Assembly (NCBI RefSeq): GCF_026340095.1
Contig: NZ_JAPEPO010000001.1
Span: 5,728,001 to 5,792,000, forward strand
Source: Streptomyces sp. NBC_01446
Lineage (GTDB): Bacteria > Actinomycetota > Actinomycetes > Streptomycetales > Streptomycetaceae
Direction of reading: 5' to 3'
DNA length: 64,000 bases
Shown: positions 24,833 to 32,954 of the stretch, piece after piece
How the letters are laid out: the number at the start of each line of letters is the position of its first letter
How positions within the stretch are numbered: position 1 is the stretch's first letter
Made by a program: the position numbers and the translations under genes
The notes under the pieces: model-generated
Database searches by the model: none
The model's input: the letters and a program-made list of their open reading frames with translations, nothing else
Told to the model about the DNA's origin: nothing

Positions 24833-25987
24833 CTACTTGACGACCGCGGCGGCGAGCTTGGACAGCGGCTCCGCGAGCGCGTTCACCGCGTCCGAGAGCT
24901 CCTTGCGGTCCGCCTTGCCGACCTTGTCGTAGGAGGTGAACTCGTAGGAGGTCTTGTCCTTGCGGTACTTGTCGAGCAGCGAGTCCAGGGCGCCGAACTG
25001 CTTGTCGAGCTCCTTCGTCAGCGCGGCGTCGTTCTCCGCGGCGACGGGCTTGAGCAGGTCGTACGCCTTCTCGGCACCCTCGACGTTGGCCTTGAAGTCG
25101 ACGAGGTCGGTGTGCGAGTAGCGCTCCTCCTCGCCCGTGACCTTGCCGGTGGCGACCTCGTCGAGGAGCTCCTTGGCGCCGTTGGCCATGGAGGTCGGCG
25201 TGATGTCCGCCTTGCCGACGCGGGTCTGCCAGTCCTTGAGGTCCTTGTCGAGCTGCGTCGCCAGCTCCTTCTCCCGCGAGCCGATCTTCTTGTCCTGCCA
25301 CAGCGCCTTCTCCAGGCGGTGCCAGCCGGTCCAGTCCGTCTTCGGGTCCTGCCCCTCCTCCAGGCCGTCCGCGCGGACGTCGACCTTCGGGTCGATGTCA
25401 CCGAAGGACTCGGCGACGGGCTCGGTGCGCTCCCAGCCGATACGGGACGGGGCGTACGCGGCCTGCGCGGCCTTCAGGTCGCCCTTGCGCACGGCATCCG
25501 TGAACGTCGTGACCTTGGGCAGCGTCTCGTCGGCCTGCTCCTGCGCGTACGTCCGGTAGGCGGCGACGGCCTTGTCCAGACGGGCGTCCCGCTTGACGGC
25601 CTTGCCGCCGGTGACGGTCACCTTCTGCCGGATGCCGTCGCCCTTCATGCCGGGCTTGCAGGCGATCTCGTACGAGCCGGCCTTCACCTCGGCGGTGAGC
25701 TTCTGCTTGGTGCCGGGGCCGATGTTCTCGCGCTCGCTGACGATCCGGTCGTCCGGGAACAGGACGTAGACCTCGGTGACCTTGGAGCCCTTGTTCTCTA
25801 TGGACAGCTCGACATGGCCGGCCGGGAACTCGGTCTTGGAGACATCGCACTTGTCGTCCGTGGCGGTGACCTCGACGACGCGGTCGCCACCGGCCTTGGC
25901 GTCGCTCTTCTGGGTGCAGCCCGTGACGGCGGCCAGGGTCGCCGCGGTGGCGGCGGCGGTGACAACAGTGAGTCGGACGGCTCGCAT
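24833..25987 (-). CDS. efeO: EfeO, cupredoxin-imelysin iron-binding lipoprotein
   Basis: Extracytoplasmic iron-binding component, 384 residues from ATG 25987. Lipoprotein signal ending in LAAVTGC. N-terminal cupredoxin domain (about 30-125: VEVTATDDKCDVSKTEFPAG ... YEIACKPGMKGDG) and C-terminal M75/imelysin domain with the HxxE metal motif in WTGWHRLEKALW. First gene of the efe operon, with a DmdR/IdeR-like iron box just upstream, so it should be switched on under iron limitation. Confidence 0.94.
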   Translation of the reverse strand: MRAVRLTVVTAAATAATLAAVTGCTQKSDAKAGGDRVVEVTATDDKCDVSKTEFPAGHVELSIENKGSKVTEVYVLFPDDRIVSERENIGPGTKQKLTAEVKAGSYEIACKPGMKGDGIRQKVTVTGGKAVKRDARLDKAVAAYRTYAQEQADETLPKVTTFTDAVRKGDLKAAQAAYAPSRIGWERTEPVAESFGDIDPKVDVRADGLEEGQDPKTDWTGWHRLEKALWQDKKIGSREKELATQLDKDLKDWQTRVGKADITPTSMANGAKELLDEVATGKVTGEEERYSHTDLVDFKANVEGAEKAYDLLKPVAAENDAALTKELDKQFGALDSLLDKYRKDKTSYEFTSYDKVGKADRKELSDAVNALAEPLSKLAAAVVK

Positions 25988-26017
25988 GCGGGCTCCAAGA
26001 CGGTGAGGCACAGTGAG

Positions 26018-26036
26018 TGAGGCGAACCTAACTTAA
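26018..26036 (-). promoter_or_regulatory. DmdR/IdeR-type iron box upstream of efeO
   Basis: On the minus strand the 19 bases read TTAAGTTAGGTTCGCCTCA. Compared with the actinobacterial iron box TTAGGTTAGGCTCACCTAA this has about four differences and keeps the paired TTAGG/CGCCT core. It lies 31 bases before the efeO start codon. A second GAGGCTTACCTC-like half site adjoins it at 26039-26050. Confidence 0.72.
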
Positions 26037-26192
26037 CCGAGGCTTACCTCAGTGCTACCCGGGGGTCCAGTGATTCAGCTCTCACAAAAAGCGCCGATCG
26101 CGCCCCGGACACAAGCGACCCATGGGCGACCCGAGAATTAGCAAAAGAAAGGCAAAAACCCACGACCTCCCGCCGAATGATTGACTGTCCCG

Positions 26193-26834
26193 GTGACGGA
26201 CTACGACGTGCTCCGAGTCTTCTGCGGACCCCATGGCGACCACGGCAATGAGCTCGGAGTCGTACGGGAGGGAAGCGACGTCCCCGACGAGGGCGAGCGG
26301 CAGGCCCTGGCGGCGAAGCTCGGCTTCAGCGAGACGGTGTTCGTGGACGACCCGGAGCGCGGCGTCATCGACATCTACACGCCGACCACGCGCCTGCCCT
26401 TCGCCGGACATCCCTGCGTCGGCACCGCCTGGCTCCTGGATGTACCCGAACTGGTCACGCCCGCCGGAGAGGTGGGCACGCGACTGGACGGCGAGTTCAC
26501 CTGGATCGAGGCGCGACCGGAGTGGGCGCCGCCCCGGACGCTGCGCGAGTACGGCTCGGCGTCAGAGGTGGAGGAACTCCAAGTCCCCCCGCCGGGCGAG
26601 TGGATCTACGCCTGGGCGTGGGAGGACGCGGCGGCAGGAAGGGTGAGGGCCCGAGGGTTCCCGGGCAGGAACGACGGAATCGAAGAGGACGAGGCGACGG
26701 GAGCGGCGGCACTCCTGCTCACGGCACATCTGCGCAGAGCCCTGAACATCACACAGGGCAAAGGCTCCCAAATCCTCACGGCCCCCCAGCCGGAAGGCCT
26801 GATCGAAGTAGGCGGCAGAGTCCGCCTGACCTGA
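26193..26834 (+). CDS. Short PhzF-like protein
   Basis: 213 residues from GTG 26193 (VTDYDVLRVFCGPHGDHGN); a TTG at 26181 would add four residues. PhzF pattern: GFSETVF (catalytic Glu), PFAGHPCVGTAWLL (active-site His region), and near the end DEATGAAALLLTAHL (the D-x-A-T-G loop). It is shorter than the usual 260-300 residues, with the second half of the duplicated fold reduced. It is divergent from efeO and convergent with heme oxygenase, directly abutting the latter's stop codon. Substrate unknown. Confidence 0.82.
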   Translation: MTDYDVLRVFCGPHGDHGNELGVVREGSDVPDEGERQALAAKLGFSETVFVDDPERGVIDIYTPTTRLPFAGHPCVGTAWLLDVPELVTPAGEVGTRLDGEFTWIEARPEWAPPRTLREYGSASEVEELQVPPPGEWIYAWAWEDAAAGRVRARGFPGRNDGIEEDEATGAAALLLTAHLRRALNITQGKGSQILTAPQPEGLIEVGGRVRLT

Positions 26835-27485
26835 TCAGGCGGCGCTGCTGAACTCCTCGCCAAGAGCCCTGAAGACGGCGGTGTTGAGGGCGAACGCCCG
26901 CTTGCACTCGGCCACGATGCGCAGCTTCTCGAGCTCATCGACACGAACCCCGTCGAGCAGAACGCGATAACTCCGCTTGAAGGCGGCAGGGTTGGGAACC
27001 CCGTCGAACACGTAGAACCGCACGCCATCACCCTTGCGGGCGAAGCCCCAGTTCTTCTCGGCCTTGGCGCGAATGATCTGGCCGCCGGACAGATCCCCCA
27101 GGTACCGGGTGTAGTGATGGGCGACGTAGCCCCCGGGCCAGTCCCGGGCGCACTCGGCGACGCGGGAGGCGTAGGCCTGCGTGGCCGGCAGCGCGGAAAC
27201 GCCGTCGCGCCACCCGGCCCCCCGGAGATGGGTCAGATCCCGCTCGATGGCGGGAACCCGGAACAGCTCGGCCTGTATGAACGGACCGGCGACGGCGGAC
27301 CCCTCCAGCCCCTCAGCCGCCTCCTCCAAGGCCCCGTAGACGAACCAGAGTTGCTCGGTGTACCGGGCGTAGGCGTCGACGCCGAGGGCTCCGCCGAGAA
27401 GGTCGCTCATGAACGTGGTGCTCTCGGCCTCTGTGTGCTGCTCGTGAGAGGCGGTGCGGATCAGGGTGGAGAACGGCGTACCCAT
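26835..27485 (-). CDS. Biliverdin-producing heme oxygenase
   Basis: Cleaves heme to biliverdin, CO and ferrous iron, freeing iron from host or environmental heme. 216 residues, the typical size of bacterial HmuO. Proximal His in TASHEQHTEAE (around residue 14-17) and distal helix with the Gly-rich kink YLGDLSGGQIIRAKAEKNWG. An iron box lies about 20 bases upstream, so expression should rise in low iron, together with the EfeUOB operon nearby. No heme transporter is in the window. Confidence 0.93.
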   Translation of the reverse strand: MGTPFSTLIRTASHEQHTEAESTTFMSDLLGGALGVDAYARYTEQLWFVYGALEEAAEGLEGSAVAGPFIQAELFRVPAIERDLTHLRGAGWRDGVSALPATQAYASRVAECARDWPGGYVAHHYTRYLGDLSGGQIIRAKAEKNWGFARKGDGVRFYVFDGVPNPAAFKRSYRVLLDGVRVDELEKLRIVAECKRAFALNTAVFRALGEEFSSAA

Positions 27486-27503
27486 GAGGCCTCCAGATCG
27501 CTG

Positions 27504-27522
27504 AACTTAGGCTTGCCTAACT
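27504..27522 (-). promoter_or_regulatory. DmdR/IdeR-type iron box upstream of heme oxygenase
   Basis: The minus strand reads AAGTTAGGCAAGCCTAAGT, centred on a perfect TTAGGC-NN-GCCTAA palindrome (27507-27520). This is the core of the actinobacterial iron box. It lies 19 bases before the heme oxygenase ATG. Confidence 0.82.
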
Positions 27523-27582
27523 TGCCAGGTTCCCGACGCCCTGTCGGTAAAAACGCTACCCCGATCGCTCGCCGTGGCAACA

Positions 27583-27616
27583 CAAAAGGCCCGCCCCTCA
27601 TGAGAGGGACGGGCCT
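27583..27616 (-). terminator. Intrinsic terminator after map
   Basis: Read on the minus strand: AGGCCCGTCCCTC, short loop around CATGA, then a matching right arm ending GGGCCTTTTGTG. The strong GC stem followed by a short T-run fits a rho-independent terminator for map, 16 bases after its stop. Confidence 0.82.
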
Positions 27617-27631
27617 GTGGACGAATCCTCG

Positions 27632-28489
27632 TCAGGGCAGAGTGAGGATGTCCGCACCGGAATCGGTGACAACAAGTGTGTGCTCGAACTGGGCGGTCCG
27701 CTTGCGGTCCTTGGTGACAACGGTCCACCCGTCGTCCCACATGTCGTACTCGTGGGTGCCGAGCGTGAGCATGGGCTCGATGGTGAAGGTCATCCCGGGC
27801 TGGATGACGGTCGTGGCGTGCGGGCTGTCGTAGTGCGGAATGATCAGGCCGGAGTGGAACGACGAGTTGATCCCGTGCCCGGTGAAGTCCCGCACGACTC
27901 CGTAGCCGAAGCGCTTGGCGTACGACTCGATGACGCGGCCGATGATGTTGATCTGACGGCCGGGCCGGACGGCGTTGATGGCGCGCTTGAGGGACTCTCG
28001 GGTCCGCTCGACGAGAAGCCGGGACTCCTCGTCGACATCACCGACCAGATAGGTCGCGTTGTTGTCGCCGTGGACGCCGCCGATATACGCGGTGACATCG
28101 AGGTTGACGATGTCGCCGTCCTTGAGGACGGTCGAGTCGGGGATCCCGTGACAGATGACCTCGTTGACGGAGGTGCACAGCGACTTCGGGAAGTTGCGGT
28201 AGCCGAGGGTCGAGGGGTACGCGCCGTGGTCGCACATGTAGTCGTGCGCGATGCGGTCGAGCTCGTCCGTGGTCACACCGGGCGCGATGGCCTTGGCGGC
28301 CTCCTCCATGGCCCGCGCGGCGATCCGGCCGGCGAGGCGCATGGCCTCGACCGTCTCCGGGGTCTGGATCTCCGGCCCCTTGTACGGCGTCGGCGCGGGC
28401 TTGCCCACGTACTCGGGACGCCGGATGTTTCCGGGTACGGAACGAGTGGGAGAGAGCTCCCCTGGTACGAGCAGCGACTGGCCAGACAT
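27632..28489 (-). CDS. map: Type I methionine aminopeptidase
   Basis: Removes the N-terminal methionine from new proteins; dinuclear metallo-enzyme of the cytoplasm. 285 residues from ATG 28489, with a 40-residue N-terminal linker typical of actinobacterial MAP. Metal ligands are seen in LDVTAYIGGVHGDNN (two Asp), GHGIN (His), FTIEPML (Glu) and QFEHTL (Glu). His in VICHGIPD is the substrate-contacting residue. There is no ribosome site before the ATG (CACTCGCTGGC), hinting at a leaderless or weakly initiated message. Confidence 0.95.
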   Translation of the reverse strand: MSGQSLLVPGELSPTRSVPGNIRRPEYVGKPAPTPYKGPEIQTPETVEAMRLAGRIAARAMEEAAKAIAPGVTTDELDRIAHDYMCDHGAYPSTLGYRNFPKSLCTSVNEVICHGIPDSTVLKDGDIVNLDVTAYIGGVHGDNNATYLVGDVDEESRLLVERTRESLKRAINAVRPGRQINIIGRVIESYAKRFGYGVVRDFTGHGINSSFHSGLIIPHYDSPHATTVIQPGMTFTIEPMLTLGTHEYDMWDDGWTVVTKDRKRTAQFEHTLVVTDSGADILTLP

Positions 28490-28547
28490 GCCAGCGAGTG
28501 TATCGAGCGGCCGTGGGGGACCATGGTCATGGCGAGAGGAGCCGCAG

Positions 28548-28781
28548 ATGGCCCTGTTCAAGAAGCGGACCGTCGGGAAGCCCGGCGAGTGGTACTACTG
28601 CCTGGAGCACCAGAAGGTCGAGGAGGGGCCCGAGTGCCCCAACAAGGACCGTTTCGGCCCGTACGCGACGCGCGCCGAGGCGGAGCACGCGATGGAGACG
28701 GCGCGTGAACGAAACCTCGAATGGGAGACCGACCCCAAGTGGCACGACGCCACGGCCAAGGACGAGGACGACAAGACCTGA
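28548..28781 (+). CDS. Conserved hypothetical small acidic protein
   Basis: A 77-residue soluble protein: MALFKKRTVGKPGEWYYCLE at the start, two cysteines spaced as C-x11-C (YYCLEHQKVEEGPECP), then DRFGPYATRAEAEHAMETAR, which resembles a short SPOR-like or ribbon-helix end, and a charged tail. The cysteine pair could bind a metal. I know this type of sequence from other streptomycetes but not a function. GAGAGGAG lies before ATG 28548. It is divergent from map, with 58 bases between the starts. Confidence 0.78.
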   Translation: MALFKKRTVGKPGEWYYCLEHQKVEEGPECPNKDRFGPYATRAEAEHAMETARERNLEWETDPKWHDATAKDEDDKT

Positions 28782-28809
28782 GGCCACCCTCTGACCGCAC
28801 CGGGCGCCC

Positions 28810-28930
28810 CACCGGCGGCTGAGCCGCCGACGAGACATGCCGTGGGGGCACGCAGTCCCACCGGCGGCTGAGCCGCCGACGAGACAAGCCGTGGGGGCAC
28901 GGAGTCCCGCCGGGCAGGTGGCCGCCGACG
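28810..28930. repeat. 49-base tandem repeats, copy 1
   Basis: Two nearly identical 49-base units start at 28810 and 28859 and a third, degenerate unit at 28908. Each contains the palindrome CGGCGGCT-G-AGCCGCCG, which can form an 8-base-pair hairpin, then GACGAGACAxGCCGTGGGGG. The third unit merges with the element at 28931-29103. The unit length is not a multiple of three, so the open frames across it are by-products. Confidence 0.88.
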
Positions 28931-29103
28931 AGACGGGAGGGGACGTGGGGGCATGTGCGCGCGGAGCCACCAGCACCACGTACAGGTGATCAGCCAGCTG
29001 ACGTGCACCCGTAGAACAGCGAGCACGTACATGCCCCCGCGGCCCCGCACCCGACAACACAACGGCCACCGACAACCCGCACCCAAGAACGCACACCCAC
29101 CCC
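28931..29103. repeat. Interspersed element with terminal inverted repeats, copy 1
   Basis: A 92-base core (28947-29038) is bounded by perfect 10-base inverted repeats GGGGGCATGT and ACATGCCCCC, extending to 16 bases with two mismatches. Further similarity to copy 2 runs on both sides. The same element occurs in reverse orientation at 46236-46404 with the core again exactly 92 bases. The two copies differ mainly in the centre. No protein is convincing: the substitutions between copies mostly change amino acids in every long frame. Confidence 0.85.
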
Positions 29104-29126
29104 CGCCCACCCTTCGAGCGAGCCCC

Positions 29127-29729
29127 CTACCACCCCGCAGGCGGCGGTGAGGTCAGATGATCCGCCAGACGGGACAGCCGATCGCGGAAGCGCCGACGAG
29201 GCCCCCGGGCCGTCCCCCCGACGGGATTCTCACCGGCCGCCGCGCTGACCAGATGCTGCGCCGTATCGAGGTCGAGATCAGGACCGGGCGTGAGCGCCTC
29301 ATGAGCCATGGCATGCAGATCACGGTCACCCGAGTCGATCGTCAGAACCGTGGCCCCGGCCCGCCGAGCGTCATGCACCCGCTCCAGCAAGTCCTCACCG
29401 GGCGCCCCAGGCGCCACGACGAGCAGGGTCTCGCCCCGCCGGGCCGCCTCGATGCGCCCGAGCCCCACCGCAAGATGGGCCGGATCCCCCACACCGGCCC
29501 GGTGCCGCACGAGCGTGGGCGACAGCTCGGGCATGCCGGTCCAAGCGGCCTCGTCCACAAGATGCGCCGCGAGATGCCACGGCTCGTACTCGGGCGTGCC
29601 GACGAGGAGCAGCCCACCCCCATGCGGCACGACGGAGCTCCGCAGCGCGCCGGCGAAGCGGCGCGCGGCGCCCAGCCACTCGGTTCCGGCGAGTACTTCC
29701 CGCAGCAGTGCGACCCGTACGGCGTCCAT
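29127..29729 (-). CDS. Hypothetical protein, SIS/nucleotide-fold-like
   Basis: A 200-residue soluble protein without a clear family. A central alpha/beta part has LLLVGTPEYEPWHLAAHLVDEAAW and later ETLLVVAPGAPGEDLLERVHDARRAGATVLTIDSGD. That resembles the pattern of SIS (sugar isomerase) domains, in which a strand-loop-helix holds a phosphosugar, but the usual S/T-rich loop is not evident. The C-terminal 50 residues are Arg/Pro-rich. It stands alone between the repeat region and the divergent sialidase gene. Confidence 0.72.
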   Translation of the reverse strand: MDAVRVALLREVLAGTEWLGAARRFAGALRSSVVPHGGGLLLVGTPEYEPWHLAAHLVDEAAWTGMPELSPTLVRHRAGVGDPAHLAVGLGRIEAARRGETLLVVAPGAPGEDLLERVHDARRAGATVLTIDSGDRDLHAMAHEALTPGPDLDLDTAQHLVSAAAGENPVGGTARGPRRRFRDRLSRLADHLTSPPPAGW

Positions 29730-29808
29730 GCCTGCGCATACTGCCGCAACAGTCCACTCGTCAGGCCGAGTTCACCGGGAATTCCCTCTGGGCGGGGAGG
29801 GATGGAGG

Positions 29809-30894
29809 GTGCTGACTGAGACGTCTGTTCCCTTCCGCGCGGGGCGCGAGGGATACGCGAGTTTCCGGATCCCCGCGGCTGTCACGACACACTCCGGCGT
29901 GCTGCTCGCGTTCTGCGAGGGACGAGTGGGGTCGAGTCGGGACTACGGGAACATCGACGTGGTCCTGAAGAGATCCATGGACGGCGGCCGCAGCTGGGAC
30001 CCGCTCCAGGTGGTGGCGGCGAACGGCGACGACCTGGCGGGAAACCCGGCGCCGGTGGTCCTGGACACGGGACGGGTCCTGATCGTCCACGTACGGAACG
30101 CGGCGCAGGCCACGGAAGCGGCGATCAGACGAGGCGAGGTGGAGCCCGAGGACGGGCGCCGGATCTGGGTGCAGCACAGCGACGACGAGGGGCTGACCTG
30201 GCCCGCACCCAGGGAGATCACGGCGCAGGCGAAAGACAGGTCCTGGCGCTGGTACGCCACGGGCCCGGGCCACGCGATCCAGACACGGAGCGGACGCGTG
30301 GTGGTGCCGGCCAACCACTCGCTCCCGCCCGCCGGAGACGACACCGGCACGGAGGGAAAGTACGACGGAGGCCACTGCCTGCTGAGCGACGACAGGGGAA
30401 GGACCTGGCGGCTCGGCTACGTGGACGACCACCCGGACGGCTGTGTGAACGTGAACGAGACGACGGCGGCCGAACTGCCCGACGGGCGGCTGTACTTCAA
30501 CGCCCGCAACGACTCGCCGGCGCCGGGCACGAGGGCGGACGCGACATCGGAGGACGGCGGCGAGAGCCTGGTCGGGGCGTTCCGGCCGCAGGCTGGCCTC
30601 GTGGGCCCGGTGGTGGAGGGGAGCCTGCTGAGGCTGGGGGAGGCGCTGCTGTTCGCCGGCCCGGCGGACCCCGGGTCCAGGGCACTGATGAGCGTGCGGG
30701 CGAGCGAGGACGAGGGCGTCACCTGGCGAGTGGCCCACACGGTGGACGGCCTGCCCGCCGCGTACTGCGACCTCGTACGGATCGATGCCTCGACGGTCGG
30801 ACTCCTCTACGAGACGGGAGACTTCGGCGCGTACGAGACGATCACGTTCAGACGGATCCCGGTCGCCGCGCTACTGGCCCGTACGTCTGAGTAA
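29809..30894 (+). CDS. Sialidase family (exo-alpha-sialidase-like) protein, non-secreted
   Basis: Six-bladed beta-propeller glycoside hydrolase relative, 361 residues. Motifs: YASFRIPAAV near the N terminus (the F/Y-R-I-P motif with an arginine of the sialic-acid triad), then Asp boxes SMDGGRSW, SDDEGLTW, SDDRGRTW and SEDEGVTW. The catalytic acid loop and a Glu-rich region are plausible, but the third arginine and the Tyr/Glu pair (YCDLVRI, YETGDFG) need a model. No signal peptide follows GTG 29809, so it would be cytoplasmic or not a true secreted sialidase. GGGGAGG lies 8 bases upstream. Confidence 0.85.
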   Translation: MLTETSVPFRAGREGYASFRIPAAVTTHSGVLLAFCEGRVGSSRDYGNIDVVLKRSMDGGRSWDPLQVVAANGDDLAGNPAPVVLDTGRVLIVHVRNAAQATEAAIRRGEVEPEDGRRIWVQHSDDEGLTWPAPREITAQAKDRSWRWYATGPGHAIQTRSGRVVVPANHSLPPAGDDTGTEGKYDGGHCLLSDDRGRTWRLGYVDDHPDGCVNVNETTAAELPDGRLYFNARNDSPAPGTRADATSEDGGESLVGAFRPQAGLVGPVVEGSLLRLGEALLFAGPADPGSRALMSVRASEDEGVTWRVAHTVDGLPAAYCDLVRIDASTVGLLYETGDFGAYETITFRRIPVAALLARTSE

Positions 30895-30903
30895 GGTCAC
30901 GGT

Positions 30904-31608
30904 ATGACCTCTACCGACAGTGTGCAGAAGGCGCCCGCGAAGGACCCCTGGGACCTCCCCGACGTATCTGGCCTGGTGGTCGGCGTGCTGGGCGGCACGG
31001 GCGACCAGGGCCGCGGGCTCGCGTACCGGCTGGCCCGGGCGGGCCAGAAGGTGATCATCGGATCCCGCGCGGCGGAGCGCGCCGAGGCGGCGGCGGGCGA
31101 GCTGGGCCTGGGCGTCGAGGGCGCGGACAACGCGGAGTGTGCGCGCCGCAGCGACATCGTGATCGTGGCGGTGCCGTGGGAGGGCCACGGCAAGACGCTG
31201 GAATCGCTGCGCGAGGACCTCGCGGGCAAGCTCGTGGTCGACTGCGTCAACCCGCTGGGCTTCGACAAGAAGGGCGCGTACGCGCTGAAGCCGGAGGAGG
31301 GGAGCGCGGCGGAGCAGGCCGCGGCGCTGCTGCCGGATTCGAGGGTGACGGCGGCGTTCCACCACCTGTCGGCCGTGCTCCTCCAGGACGAGGCGATCGA
31401 CGAGATCGACACGGACGTGATGGTGCTGGGCGAGGAGCGGGCGGACACGGAGATCGTCCAGGCGCTGGCGGGCCGCATTCCGGGTATGCGGGGAGTCTTC
31501 GCGGGCCGGCTGCGCAACGCGCACCAGGTGGAGTCGCTGGTCGCGAACCTGATCTCGGTGAACCGCCGCTACAAGGCCCACGCGGGGCTGCGGATCACCG
31601 ACGTGTAG
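30904..31608 (+). CDS. npdG: NADPH-dependent F420 reductase
   Basis: Moves hydride between NADPH and coenzyme F420, supplying F420H2 for actinobacterial redox reactions. 234 residues. The N-terminal Rossmann motif is GVLGGTGDQGRGLAYRLARAGQKVIIGSR, where the G-S-R end binds the NADPH 2'-phosphate. Later it has VIVAVPWEGHGKTLESL and VVDCVNPLGF, and the C-terminal HQVESLVANLISVNRRYK found in NpdG. ATG 30904 lies 10 bases after the sialidase stop, so a shared transcript is likely. Confidence 0.92.
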   Translation: MTSTDSVQKAPAKDPWDLPDVSGLVVGVLGGTGDQGRGLAYRLARAGQKVIIGSRAAERAEAAAGELGLGVEGADNAECARRSDIVIVAVPWEGHGKTLESLREDLAGKLVVDCVNPLGFDKKGAYALKPEEGSAAEQAAALLPDSRVTAAFHHLSAVLLQDEAIDEIDTDVMVLGEERADTEIVQALAGRIPGMRGVFAGRLRNAHQVESLVANLISVNRRYKAHAGLRITDV

Positions 31609-31718
31609 AGCGCGGCCACCGCGGTACGGCCGGACGCGGAGCCGACGTGCAGCAGCGGAAGGGGCATGGGGGACACTGGTCGGCGTACGACCTCTCCGTC
31701 CGACAGGAGCCGACCCCC

Positions 31719-31916
31719 ATGCCCCGCCTCGCTCTGTACGCCCTAGTCGTCTGCGTCCTCTCGGTGGTCGCCGCCGTGGTCGCCTTCGTGCAGGGCAGTC
31801 TGCTCGGCATCGTCTGGGTGCTGCTCGCGGGCCTCACCTCGAACATGACCTGGTACTACGTGCGCCGGGCCAAGGCGGAGAAGCAGGCGGAGGCGGCGGT
31901 CGCGCCTACTGCGTGA
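31719..31916 (+). CDS. Small two-helix membrane protein
   Basis: A 65-residue protein with two likely membrane helices (ALYALVVCVLSVVAAVVAFV and LLGIVWVLLAGLTSNMTWYY) and a basic, Ala-rich C-terminal end (RRAKAEKQAEAAVAPTA). It resembles DUF4229-like small Streptomyces membrane proteins, but the match is not firm. ATG 31719 has AGGAG upstream. Its 3' end overlaps that of the converging site-2 protease gene by 11 bases. Confidence 0.72.
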   Translation: MPRLALYALVVCVLSVVAAVVAFVQGSLLGIVWVLLAGLTSNMTWYYVRRAKAEKQAEAAVAPTA

Positions 31917-32706
31917 CGACGGGGATGTCAGGGGTCCCCTGCCAGAAGCGATAGAACTCCTGCCCCCAGTAGGTGTCCCACTCGGTGACACCGAGGGAGC
32001 GCAGAATCGCGTGGATCGCCTCGAAGAACACCTCGTTCACCCCCGGGATCCACAGGATGCCGAAGACGGCGAGCAGCCCGAACGGGGCGAACGGCTCCAC
32101 CTGCCGCCGGAAGCTGTGGGACAGCCAGGGCTCGATGACGCCGTAGCCGTCCAGGCCGGGGACCGGCAGGAAGTTCAGGATCGCCGCGGTCACCTGGAGC
32201 AGGGCGAGGAAGCCGAGCGCGTAGCGGAACGTGTCCGGCACCCCGCTCAGCGCGTCCAGCCAGAACGGCGCCGTGCACACGACGGCGAACAGGACGTTCG
32301 TCAGCGGGCCCGCCGCCGAGATGAGGCTGTGCCGCCAGCGGCCCCGGATCCGGCCCCGCTCGATGAAGACGGCGCCGCCGGGCAGACCGATCCCACCCAT
32401 GATCACGAAGATGACGGGCAGCACGATGCTGAGCAGCGCGTGTGTGTACTTGAGCGGGTTCAGGGTCAGATAACCCTTCGCGCCGATGGAGATGTCGCCG
32501 CTGTGCAGGGCCGTGCGCGCGTGGGCGTACTCGTGCAGACAGAGCGAGACGATCCAGGCGCCCGTCACGAATAGGAAGACGGCGATGCCGGGCTGCGCGG
32601 CGAAGTCCGTCCACACGGCCCAGCCGGCGACGGCGGTGACGGCGGCGATGCCGAGGAAGACGGGGCTGATCCTGCGATCGCTGCGACGGGTGGCGGCGGT
32701 GGTCAT
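31906..32706 (-). CDS. Site-2 protease (M50) family membrane metalloprotease
   Basis: Intramembrane zinc protease, 266 residues and five to six helices. The zinc motif HEYAH is at 58-62 within WIVSLCLHEYAHARTALHSGD, and the second site NFLPVPGLDGYG (N-x-x-P-x-x-x-L-D-G) at about 185-196. The group lacks a PDZ domain, like rhomboid-sized FtsH-independent M50B proteins. Substrate unknown; M50 proteases commonly clip anti-sigma factors or signal remnants. The long upstream frame to 33726 is an artefact; ATG 32706 begins the conserved part. Confidence 0.9.
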   Translation of the reverse strand: MTTAATRRSDRRISPVFLGIAAVTAVAGWAVWTDFAAQPGIAVFLFVTGAWIVSLCLHEYAHARTALHSGDISIGAKGYLTLNPLKYTHALLSIVLPVIFVIMGGIGLPGGAVFIERGRIRGRWRHSLISAAGPLTNVLFAVVCTAPFWLDALSGVPDTFRYALGFLALLQVTAAILNFLPVPGLDGYGVIEPWLSHSFRRQVEPFAPFGLLAVFGILWIPGVNEVFFEAIHAILRSLGVTEWDTYWGQEFYRFWQGTPDIPVVTQ

Positions 32707-32954
32707 GGAGGATGGCTCCCGGGGTGCGTGCGGCCTGGTGCGGTGCGGGGTCGACGGGCTGACCGTATCGGTGGTGCGGTGTGGGGGGAACGTGCTGGGG
32801 CAGGCCCCGGGTTCCGCGAAACCGGCGAAAACGTGCCCACTGCCCCGCCCTGACGGGTGTCTGCCGGCCGCCGAGACCCATGCTCCACGCCCCGGATCGC
32901 CCTCCCGCCGAAACCCGGGCGCGGTCCGGCGGCCCGTTTGGGGACAATGGGCCA

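Noticed and set aside
28527..29110. Long minus-strand open frames (up to about 190 codons) across the repeat copy 1, with similar translated products at copy 2
   Set aside because: The resemblance is at DNA level; differences mostly change the amino acids, the tandem unit is not a multiple of three, and ribosome sites are absent.
29157..29808. Plus-strand frames of over 150 codons before the sialidase
   Set aside because: Antisense of the minus-strand hypothetical gene; only the part from GTG 29809 has sialidase motifs.
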